Positions 1-6,577 of a stretch of DNA of 7,326 nucleotides are shown one piece after another. The translations under genes and the position numbers were made by a program. Each line of letters opens with the position of its first letter. The first letter of the stretch is position 1. The DNA lies in the NCBI GenBank assembly GCA_900540945.1, contig UQHQ01000052.1:1-7326 (forward strand), read 5' to 3'. A model generated the notes under the pieces. It made no database searches and was not told the DNA's origin. It saw only the letters and a list, made by a program, of their open reading frames with translations. Source of the stretch: an uncultured Collinsella sp. GTDB taxonomy: Bacteria; Actinomycetota; Coriobacteriia; Coriobacteriales; Coriobacteriaceae.

Positions 1-12
1 AAAATTCATTCC

Positions 13-38
13 AAAATGTGCGGAGCAAAGCTCCGCAC
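13..38 (-). terminator. Hairpin terminator at left edge, possibly bidirectional
   Basis: A perfect 9-bp stem, GTGCGGAGC at 18-26 and GCTCCGCAC at 30-38, closes a 3-base loop. Read on the minus strand it is followed by ATTTTGG, a short U-tract typical of an intrinsic terminator. Read on the plus strand a T-rich stretch (CTTTTCTTT, 44-52) follows six bases after the stem. It could therefore stop transcripts from either side. It lies about 255 bases past the tsaD stop, so it may be a back-up terminator for the operon or belong to a neighbour beyond the window. Confidence 0.6.
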
Positions 39-146
39 GCCAACTTTTCTTTCAGCTAAAGAACGCCGGAAATTCGACGCTGGCTTGTTGGCCTTGCTGG
101 ACGTTGTCGACGCCAAACCAGCTCGGAAGCTATATCGATACAGAAA

Positions 147-281
147 GGTCCCCGACCGGAGGGGCCGGATATAAGGTTTATCGCGAGTTCCGCACGCAAA
201 GAAGGCCACTTAATGTGGCCTTCGTCTTGCGCAGGACTGTAGAGCAGGAAACCTTATATCCGGCCCCTCCGGTCGGGGACC
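147..281. repeat. 33-bp perfect inverted repeat flanking a 69-bp core
   Basis: The arms 147-179 and 249-281 are exact reverse complements over 33 bases. They start GGTCCCCGACC at the outer ends and finish GGATATAAGGTTT towards the core. Pairing stops at both ends of the arms (A146 against G282 outside, A180 against G248 inside). The core 180-248 holds a second, smaller hairpin. I see no target-site duplication beside the outer ends, and no open frame in the core that looks like a gene. The element begins 12 bases after the tsaD stop codon, so the whole structure would be transcribed as a 3' untranslated region if termination failed. It could be a miniature mobile or repetitive extragenic element, a recombinase-invertible segment, or a structured 3' end. 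The rest of 1-293 shows only the terminator-like hairpin at the left edge. Confidence 0.9.
195..231 (-). terminator. Terminator-like hairpin of the operon, inside the inverted repeat
   Basis: GAAGGCCAC at 201-209 and GTGGCCTTC at 215-223 form a perfect 9-bp stem around a 5-base loop. CGCAA (195-199) and TTGCG (227-231) can add five outer pairs past an internal loop. On the minus strand the stem is followed by TTTGCG, giving TTCTTT at its foot, a short and interrupted U-tract. It lies about 70 bases after the tsaD stop and is the natural first terminator of the operon. On the plus strand the foot reads TTCGTCTTG, which is weaker. Confidence 0.6.
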
Positions 282-293
282 GCACCCGTACGA

Positions 294-2678
294 CTACAGC
301 GTCATGTTTGGATCGGCGTCGACGTCGAATGGCGAGATTTCACCTCGGTCGAATTTACGGCGAGCAACCTCCGCGATCATGGCGGCGTTATCGGTGCAGG
401 CAGACAAGGGCGGCACCGTCACGCGAATACCCTGACGCCCAAGCTTCTTAATCATCATCTCGCGCAGATGCGGGTTGGCTGAGACACCGCCGCCGATGCA
501 ATACTCCTTGCACCCGGTAGCGTGCAGGGCGTTTTTGGCCTTCTTGTACTGCACGTCAAAGACCGCCGCCTCAAACGAGGCCGCTAGGTCGGGCAGGTGA
601 ATCGTGCGCCCGGCCTTGGTCTCCTGCTCGATGTAGAGCGTCACCGCCGTCTTGAGGCCCGAAAGCGAGAAGCGGTAGTCTCCCCTGCTGTTCAGCGCAC
701 GGGGGAAATCGATCGCCTTGGGGTTGCCCGTCTCGGCAAGCTTGGAGATGATGGGGCCTCCGGGATAGCCAAGGCCCAGTGCCTTTGCCACCTTGTCGAA
801 GGCTTCGCCCACGGCGTCGTCAAGTGTCTCGCCAAGCACCTCGTAGTCGCCCCATGCCTTTACGTGCACGAGCATGGTGTGCCCGCCCGAAACAAGCGTA
901 AAGATAAACGGGGGCTTAAGGTCGGGCTGCGCCAACAGGTTGGCAAACAGGTGACCCTCCAGATGATTGACGCACACCAGCGGTTTGCTGGCAGCATACG
1001 CAAAGCCCTTGGCAAAGGCGACACCCACCACCAAGGCACCCACCAGGCCCGGACCTTGCGTCACGCCCACGGCGGCAAGCTCACTTGGCGCAATCGCCCC
1101 GCCCTCAAGGCCAAGCGATGCCGCGGCATCTTCAAGCGCCGCATCTACGACACTCACAATCACCTCAACGTGCTTGCGCGAGGCGATCTCGGGCACCACG
1201 CCGCCAAAGCGAGCATGAAAATCAATCTGCGTCGACACCTGGTTGGCCAGCATCTTGCCGTCCGCATCGATAATCGCCACGGCCGTCTCGTCGCAGGAGC
1301 TCTCGATGGCAAGCACCAGGCGACGGCGCTCGATTTCGGCACGCTCCTCAGCGGTGCGTTCGGGCGCGGGCAGCGGCCATACACGCTGTTCGGCAGCCGT
1401 CGGCTCGGGCGAGGCATTGTCGAGAGGAAGCACCAGGGGCAGCGGCGCCGTCATGACGATGGCATCCTTGCCGGCACCGTAATAGCCACGGCGACGACCC
1501 GCCTCGGTAAAGCCCAGGGCGGTATAGAGTGCAATTGCGCCCTCGTTGCCGTCCTCAACCTCAAGCGAAGCCGTGGTGCAGCCGAGCATCTGCGCGTCAT
1601 AGCTCACGTGCGACAGAAGCTTGCGGGCGATGCTCTCGCGGCGATGCGCCGGATCGACGGCAACGTCCATAATCTGCACGTCCCCGTCGACGACCATACC
1701 GCCGGCAAGACCCAGCAGACGGCCGTCGTCGTGCGCCACCCACCAGCTACGCGGCGCGGCAACGCCCTCGCCCAGCTCGGACAGGAACATGCCCGGCGTC
1801 CACGCCTCGTGTCCGGCGCCTTCAAAGCAGGCGGTCTCCAGTGCGCTCGCGCCCTCGGCATCCGCCGCGCCCATAGGGCGGAATTGCAGATGACGTCCGG
1901 CAAGCTCGTCGGCAACACCTGTCACCTCACTCTGCGCGCTCTCGGCAAGGCCCAGACGCTTGCGCTCGTTTTCCTCGGCGTCCGAAAGGCGCGTATAGAT
2001 CGGCAAGACGCGAGCCGGATCGCCGTCGCCTGCGGCGCGCGCCATCAGCAGGCCCTCGCCCGAGGGCCACCACAGGTCTCGCTCCACGCAGCGCGCCGTC
2101 TCGTCCTCACCCAGCAGCTTGCCATAACGCACGAGACCGTCACCAGTCAGCTGAACCTGATCCCAGCCCGCGGTCTGGCGCCACTCATCAAGCGCCACGG
2201 CGGCCTTGACCACGCGCTCGCGCTCAAACAGACGCTCGGGGCCCTCATCCCCCAGCACATAGAGCGCCGGGTACACCTCGCCGCGCATGGCATCGGCAAG
2301 AACGCCAAGCTTGCCGCGTACACCGGCCTTCCATGCCGTCCAGGCGCACGCGTCAAGTGTCGACACGCCCAGCAACGGCACGTTGGCACCGCGTGCCAGA
2401 CCCTTTGCGGTGGAGATGCCGATACGCACGCCCGTAAACGATCCCGGGCCGCGGCCGACCACATAACAGCCGACATCGCTGCGATTCAGGCCGGTCTGCT
2501 TCAGTAGGCCATCAACAGTATTCACGAGCTCCACGTTGGCATGGCGGCGACACAGATGGTCCCCACTCACCAGCTTTGCCTCGCCTGTCTGCACATCAAT
2601 CCAGCTTGCCGCGCAGGCAAGCATGTCGGTCGATGTGTCGAGCGCCACCACCAGCGCGTTGTCGTTATGCAAGCTCAT
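294..2678 (-). CDS. tsaB-rimI-tsaD: Three-domain TsaB-RimI-TsaD fusion: tRNA t6A37 synthesis and ribosomal protein acetyltransferase
   Basis: This 794-residue protein joins three normally separate proteins. Residues 1-230 are TsaB-like: ALDTST at 12-17, the glycine-rich GRGPGSFTGVRIG at 75-87, and a PIYTR end. Residues 262-412 are a GNAT acetyltransferase of the RimI type, with LEVEDGN (372-378), ALYTALGF (383-390) and a GYYG...DAIVM end. Residues 453-794 are full-length TsaD: AIESSCDET (457-465), metal ligands H572 and H576 in NHLEGH, SGGHT, GETLDDAVGEAFDK, GGGVSANPHLR, and D763 in TDNAAM. TsaD with TsaB and TsaE transfers threonylcarbamoyl from the adenylate made by TsaC onto A37 of ANN-decoding tRNAs. 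RimI acetylates S18. Linkers at about 232-260 and 413-450 are charged or Pro/Ala/Glu-rich. The start overlaps the tsaE end by 14 bases with a weak Shine-Dalgarno, so coupled translation is likely. I see no frameshift. Domain identities are secure, while activity of each part is inferred. Confidence 0.95.
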   Translation of the reverse strand: MSLHNDNALVVALDTSTDMLACAASWIDVQTGEAKLVSGDHLCRRHANVELVNTVDGLLKQTGLNRSDVGCYVVGRGPGSFTGVRIGISTAKGLARGANVPLLGVSTLDACAWTAWKAGVRGKLGVLADAMRGEVYPALYVLGDEGPERLFERERVVKAAVALDEWRQTAGWDQVQLTGDGLVRYGKLLGEDETARCVERDLWWPSGEGLLMARAAGDGDPARVLPIYTRLSDAEENERKRLGLAESAQSEVTGVADELAGRHLQFRPMGAADAEGASALETACFEGAGHEAWTPGMFLSELGEGVAAPRSWWVAHDDGRLLGLAGGMVVDGDVQIMDVAVDPAHRRESIARKLLSHVSYDAQMLGCTTASLEVEDGNEGAIALYTALGFTEAGRRRGYYGAGKDAIVMTAPLPLVLPLDNASPEPTAAEQRVWPLPAPERTAEERAEIERRRLVLAIESSCDETAVAIIDADGKMLANQVSTQIDFHARFGGVVPEIASRKHVEVIVSVVDAALEDAAASLGLEGGAIAPSELAAVGVTQGPGLVGALVVGVAFAKGFAYAASKPLVCVNHLEGHLFANLLAQPDLKPPFIFTLVSGGHTMLVHVKAWGDYEVLGETLDDAVGEAFDKVAKALGLGYPGGPIISKLAETGNPKAIDFPRALNSRGDYRFSLSGLKTAVTLYIEQETKAGRTIHLPDLAASFEAAVFDVQYKKAKNALHATGCKEYCIGGGVSANPHLREMMIKKLGRQGIRVTVPPLSACTDNAAMIAEVARRKFDRGEISPFDVDADPNMTL

Positions 2679-3171
2679 CTTGTACAGCCTTATCTATCAA
2701 ATGGGAAAGCTCATCCGCGCGCTCGCCGTGTGCCTCGAGCGTTATCGTTCGCACATCGCTGTCGTCCTCATCGCGCTTAAGCGTCACCGAAAGATACTCA
2801 TCTGTCAGTTCATCCTGAAACTGCTCGCCCCATTCCAGCAGACAAACACCCTCATAGCCCAGCACGTCAAAAATGCCCGTATCCTCAAGCTCGTAGGCAT
2901 GCTCCAGGCGGTACAGATCAAAATGGAACAGCGGAATACGCCCTTGGTCATGAACGGCCATGAGTGCGAACGTAGGGCTTGTGACCATATGCTCATCGCC
3001 CAGAGCGCGCGAAACGCCCTTGGTAAAGTGGGTTTTGCCCACCCCGAGGCCGCCGGTCAAGATCAGCACATCACCATCTTCCAGGCACGGCGCAACCAGC
3101 TCGCCAAAATGCTCCGTATCGGCAGAGCAAGCCGTTCTATAAATACCTACCCCCAGGCGCTCCAGGGACAT
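2665..3171 (-). CDS. tsaE: TsaE, ATPase of the t6A37 threonylcarbamoyl-transfer complex
   Basis: A 168-residue P-loop protein of the TsaE (YjeE) family. The Walker A motif GGLGVGKT is at residues 40-47, followed by the family motifs VTSPTFAL (63-70), FHFDLYRL (82-89) with D85, and LLEWGEQF (111-118) with E113 and W114. TsaE binds the TsaB-TsaD heterodimer and its ATPase activity is needed for repeated cycles of t6A formation. Here its partner is the fusion protein encoded next in the operon. The start has a good Shine-Dalgarno, AAGGAG at 3177-3182, five bases before the ATG. The protein is near the usual family length (150-170), with a somewhat long acidic C-terminal part. The upstream glycosylase ends in tandem TAATAA stops 12 bases before this start. 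Confidence 0.95.
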   Translation of the reverse strand: MSLERLGVGIYRTACSADTEHFGELVAPCLEDGDVLILTGGLGVGKTHFTKGVSRALGDEHMVTSPTFALMAVHDQGRIPLFHFDLYRLEHAYELEDTGIFDVLGYEGVCLLEWGEQFQDELTDEYLSVTLKRDEDDSDVRTITLEAHGERADELSHLIDKAVQDELA

Positions 3172-3183
3172 ATATGCTCCTTA

Positions 3184-3804
3184 TTATTCCGAGGCACCCT
3201 CTGGCGCGGGGTGCCGCTCCAGATAGTCGCCCAGCATCTTAAAGTCTTCCTCCAGCAACTCTTGCCACGCCGGATTGCGCAGCGCTGCCGCGGGATGAAA
3301 CGTCGGCATCACCACAAAGTGCCCCATCTGATGGAACCTGCCGCGCAGCTTGGTAATGCCGATCTCGGTCTTGAGCACAAAGTGCGTCGCGGGATTGCCG
3401 AGTGTCACGATGATATCGGGCCAGATGCTTCGAATCTGCTCGCGCAAAAACGGTGAGCAAGCCAGCACTTCCTCGGGGCGCGGATTGCGGTTTCCCGGCG
3501 GGCGACACTTAAGCACGTTGGCAATGTAGACATCTTCGCGTTTGAGCCCCGCCAGCGAAAGGATGCCGTTGAGATCCTCGCCCGCCGCCCCCACAAAGGG
3601 TTCGCCCTGCAAATCCTCGTTGCGACCCGGCGCCTCACCGATAAACATGACGCGGGCGCGGGGGTTTCCCACGCCAAACACGATATTATGGCGCGACTGA
3701 TAGAGCTGGCAGAGATGGCAGTCGCCTAAAACAGCCTCAATCTCCTCGAGCGCAACCTCGCGCGGCGCCTGGTGACTATGTCCGGGGATGTGCATGACGC
3801 CCAT
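3184..3804 (-). CDS. Family 4-type uracil-DNA glycosylase with [4Fe-4S] cluster
   Basis: A 206-residue protein of the uracil-DNA glycosylase superfamily, closest in motifs to the thermostable family 4 (UdgA type). The uracil-pocket motif GEAPGRNED (56-64) is followed by GEPFVGAAG (67-75). Four cysteines, C29 and C32 (CHLC), C100 in NVLKCRPPGNRNP, and C116 in EVLACSPF, have the spacing of the [4Fe-4S] ligands. The late motif FHPAAALRNP (169-178) has the expected His170. It should cut the glycosidic bond of uracil in DNA, starting base-excision repair after cytosine deamination. The start at 3804 is chosen because AGGAG (3810-3814) lies five bases upstream. The alr stop codon TAG sits inside that Shine-Dalgarno, so the two genes are coupled. 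Another ATG three codons in is less well placed. A family 5 assignment is less likely. Confidence 0.92.
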   Translation of the reverse strand: MGVMHIPGHSHQAPREVALEEIEAVLGDCHLCQLYQSRHNIVFGVGNPRARVMFIGEAPGRNEDLQGEPFVGAAGEDLNGILSLAGLKREDVYIANVLKCRPPGNRNPRPEEVLACSPFLREQIRSIWPDIIVTLGNPATHFVLKTEIGITKLRGRFHQMGHFVVMPTFHPAAALRNPAWQELLEEDFKMLGDYLERHPAPEGASE

Positions 3805-3812
3805 GGCGACTC

Positions 3813-4958
3813 CTACACGTAAACCTTGTCGAGGCGCATACCAAAGCCGCAGGCAACCTCGTAGTTAATCGTGCCACGCAGTCGGGCCATCTCATCCATA
3901 GTGATCTCGGCATCGCCATCGCGGCCGACAATAATCATCTCGTCACCATACTCGGCCTCGGGAATCTCGTGTGCCGGGTTGGACTGAATGGCGACCATAA
4001 ACTGATCCATGCAGATATTGCCAACCTGACGCACGCGCTCGCCGCGATACAGCACATCCATACGATTGGAAAGCGTACGCGATAGGCCGTCGGCATAACC
4101 GATCGGCAGCGTGCAGATCTGAACGCGCGTACGCGGTACGCGGTAGGTAAAACCGTAGCCCACGCCCTCGCCCATCGCAGGGTGCGCCACGCGCGTCACG
4201 CGCGCATGGACACTCATAACGGGATCGAGCTGCATCACACGGCCACTCAGCTCGCACGGCTGCATGCCATACAAGCCAACGCCGGCGCGAATCATATCGA
4301 AATGCATCGAGGGGTCGAGCATCGAGGACGGCGTGTTGGCGCAGTGCACGATACCGCACTCAAAACCCGCATCCTTAATGGCTTGAACGGCCTCGGTAAA
4401 GCGCTGACACTGCAGCTTGTAGTCCCAGCCCGAAGGTTCATCGGCCGTGGCGAAATGCGTAAATACGCCGTCGCACTGAATGCCGCGATGGAAATCAATA
4501 CCACGGACAAAGTCGAGCACCTGCGTGTAATGTACGCCGATACGGTTCATACCCGTCTCGATGGCGAGATGATACTTACCCACCTTGCCCGCTGCGACGG
4601 CACATTCACCATACGCAAGAGCAAAGTCAGACGTATAGACCGAGGGCATGATATCGAACTCGAGCAACGTCGGAATCGCCTCGATAGGCGGCTCGCTAAG
4701 GATGAGGATTGGTTTCGTAATCCCGCCCTGTCGGAGCTCAACGCCCTCGTTAACCGTCGCCACGGCAAACATGTCGGCACCGGCCGAATACATAATCTTG
4801 GCGCACTCAACAGCTCCATGGCCATAAGCGTCGGCTTTAACCACGCAGCACAGGCGCTGGCGCGGATTCAGCAAATTCTTATAGGCCCTCGTGTTGCGGC
4901 GGAGCGCCCCGCGGTCGATCTCGACCCAGGACCAACGCGTCAAATCGGCTTTATTCAT
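3813..4958 (-). CDS. alr: Alanine racemase (PLP-dependent)
   Basis: A 381-residue fold type III PLP enzyme of normal length that interconverts L- and D-alanine, supplying D-Ala for peptidoglycan in the cytoplasm. The PLP lysine is K41 in VVKADAYGHG. The opposite catalytic base is Tyr268 in GVGYGFTY. RAGVGLYG (224-231) carries the Arg that contacts the pyridine nitrogen. ICMDQF (315-320) is the conserved Met-Asp motif near the active site. One position is unusual: where many racemases have HLKVDTG with a carbamylated lysine, this one reads HLAIETG, with Ala132 in place of Lys, while the partner Arg139 (MNRIG) is kept. The ATG lies two bases after the nnr stop with no strong Shine-Dalgarno (only GGATG nearby), so translation probably depends on ribosomes finishing nnr. 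Confidence 0.96.
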   Translation of the reverse strand: MNKADLTRWSWVEIDRGALRRNTRAYKNLLNPRQRLCCVVKADAYGHGAVECAKIMYSAGADMFAVATVNEGVELRQGGITKPILILSEPPIEAIPTLLEFDIMPSVYTSDFALAYGECAVAAGKVGKYHLAIETGMNRIGVHYTQVLDFVRGIDFHRGIQCDGVFTHFATADEPSGWDYKLQCQRFTEAVQAIKDAGFECGIVHCANTPSSMLDPSMHFDMIRAGVGLYGMQPCELSGRVMQLDPVMSVHARVTRVAHPAMGEGVGYGFTYRVPRTRVQICTLPIGYADGLSRTLSNRMDVLYRGERVRQVGNICMDQFMVAIQSNPAHEIPEAEYGDEMIIVGRDGDAEITMDEMARLRGTINYEVACGFGMRLDKVYV

Positions 4959-4960
4959 AA

Positions 4961-6577
4961 TTAGTCATCCGACCCTTCGTCTGTGATTCCCAGATCATCG
5001 AGCGCATCCTTTGCCGCCAATTCCATGGCGGGACCAATCAAGTCGATAAGATCGGTCGCGATAACGCTCTTCTCGCCAAACTCCGTCGCCGCGGCAAAAC
5101 CGGCATAGCTATGAAGCGCGACGGCATACGAGTACAGCAGCTCCCAGCGGTCCATCTCGTCGCGCATGGTGGCTAGCGTGCCGGCCAGAATACCCGCAAG
5201 AACGTCACCCGAACCAGCGGTCGCCAACGATGCCGGGCCCGAGAGCGGCAGCAGCACGCGCTCAACACCGCAAATGGCCGTCGTCGGACCCTTAGCGATA
5301 ACAACGAGGTTATCGGAACCGGCGGCCCAGACAACCTTTTGCGCAGCAGCAATCGCGGTGCCAAGGTCATTGACCTCATCGCCGGCAACGAGACGCGAAA
5401 GCTCGCGATAATGCGGCGTCATGACGAGCGGCTGCTCGCGACGATACATCTCGGGATTGCTGTCGATGCCGTCGATTGCAATCTTGGCAAGGCAGTTGAG
5501 GGCATCGGCATCCAAGATAAGCGGCACGTCGAGCTCGAGCAGACCCGAAACCACCTGCATGGCACCGGCAGACGTCGTCATGCCGGGACCACACAGCACG
5601 CAGCTATATTTCTTGGCAATCTCACATACCGTCATGCGCGCAGCGGCACCAAAAGATCCGCGGGAATCAGATGGAATGGCAAAGACCGGAATCGAGGGGA
5701 GCGCCATGCGGATAAGGTTGGCACACGCATCCGGCGTCGCGACCGCCACATAGCCGGCACCTGCGCGGGCTGCGGACTTGGCAGCCATAATGGCGGCGCC
5801 AGGGTACTGTGCCGATCCGGCAACAATGAGCACCGAGCCGCGCGAGTACTTATCGATATTCGTGGGCAGCGGAGCAAAGTAGTCCACAAGGTCGCCGGGC
5901 TCCACAATCTCGGCAGCATGGTCGACATCGTCAATGAACTCATCAAGGCGATCATACAGACCACCGCAGACCAGATCGCCTGCATATTCAGGACCGTCAG
6001 CGCTGTATAGACCAATCTTGGGAGCAATCATCGTCACCGTACGCTCGGCACGAATGCAGTCATCATCAACCACACCCGTCTCGGCATTCAGACCCGAGGG
6101 AACATCGATGGAAACAACGCAATCGGCATTTTCATTGACCGTGGGAATCCAGATTGAAAACGGCGCACGAAGATCACCGTGAAAACCAGTACCAAAAATG
6201 GCATCGACTACAACATCAGCCTTATCGATCATCACCTCCAGCTCATCACGAGAGGGGCCGACACACACATGCACGTCGCGACCAGCAGTGCGACGGGCGA
6301 CATGACGAGCGAGAGCGGCCGGGATCTCATCCGGCTCAACCGGGGAGACGATATCTACATCAACGCCCTTATGAGTCAGAATGTCAGCGGCAACCCAGCC
6401 ATCTCCGCCATTGTTGCCAAAACCGACCAATACAAGAACGCGATCGGGGTTGAGCTTTAAAATCTCGTTGGCAGCAAATTCGCCCGCCAACTCCATGAGT
6501 TCGGCCTTCGAGGTACCCTCACGCTCGATAATATCTTCGAGGCGAACGACTTCCTCGGTACTCAAAACCGGTTTCAT
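4961..6577 (-). CDS. nnr: Bifunctional NAD(P)H-hydrate repair enzyme Nnr (epimerase + ADP-dependent dehydratase)
   Basis: A 538-residue two-domain protein of the usual length. The N-terminal YjeF/NnrE epimerase domain (about 1-215) has GFGNNGGDGW (52-61), DAIFGTGFHGDLRAPF (125-140) and SIDVPSGLNAETG (156-168). The C-terminal NnrD dehydratase domain (about 230-520), of the ribokinase-like fold, has GSVLIVAGS (247-255), LDADALN (355-361), VIAKGPTTAI (426-435) and ATAGSGDVLAG (452-462), with D458 as the expected catalytic base. Together they interconvert R and S forms of hydrated NAD(P)H and dehydrate the S form with ADP, restoring working cofactor. The usual TPHPGE motif reads TPHYRE (387-392), a local deviation. 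The ATG follows the acpS stop directly (TAGATG), with AGGAG (6583-6587) five bases before the stop-start junction. The C-terminus ends in a short acidic tail. Confidence 0.96.
   Translation of the reverse strand: MKPVLSTEEVVRLEDIIEREGTSKAELMELAGEFAANEILKLNPDRVLVLVGFGNNGGDGWVAADILTHKGVDVDIVSPVEPDEIPAALARHVARRTAGRDVHVCVGPSRDELEVMIDKADVVVDAIFGTGFHGDLRAPFSIWIPTVNENADCVVSIDVPSGLNAETGVVDDDCIRAERTVTMIAPKIGLYSADGPEYAGDLVCGGLYDRLDEFIDDVDHAAEIVEPGDLVDYFAPLPTNIDKYSRGSVLIVAGSAQYPGAAIMAAKSAARAGAGYVAVATPDACANLIRMALPSIPVFAIPSDSRGSFGAAARMTVCEIAKKYSCVLCGPGMTTSAGAMQVVSGLLELDVPLILDADALNCLAKIAIDGIDSNPEMYRREQPLVMTPHYRELSRLVAGDEVNDLGTAIAAAQKVVWAAGSDNLVVIAKGPTTAICGVERVLLPLSGPASLATAGSGDVLAGILAGTLATMRDEMDRWELLYSYAVALHSYAGFAAATEFGEKSVIATDLIDLIGPAMELAAKDALDDLGITDEGSDD

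Noticed and set aside
6..209. Small minus-strand open frame of 67 codons downstream of tsaD
   Set aside because: It runs through one arm of the inverted repeat and the terminator hairpin at 18-38 and starts inside the nested terminator. Its codons look like translated non-coding DNA.
147..281. CRISPR array or tRNA gene in the downstream region
   Set aside because: There are only two arms and they are inverted, not direct repeats with spacers. No cloverleaf or CCA end can be drawn.
104..451. Plus-strand open frame of 115 codons crossing the inverted repeat into antisense of tsaD
   Set aside because: It covers both repeat arms and the 3' end of tsaD on the opposite strand, with no motif and an Arg-rich product.
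597..2507. Plus-strand open frame of 636 codons opposite the TsaB-RimI-TsaD gene
   Set aside because: It is the mirror of a GC-rich real gene. The predicted product is full of Arg, His and Ala with no recognisable motif, while the minus strand encodes well-conserved domains throughout.
2536..3456. Plus-strand open frame of 306 codons opposite tsaE and the glycosylase
   Set aside because: It spans several minus-strand genes and junctions, has a low-complexity basic composition and shows no family motif.
4182..4964. Plus-strand open frame of 260 codons opposite alr
   Set aside because: Antisense shadow of alr, His/Arg-rich, with no supporting motif.
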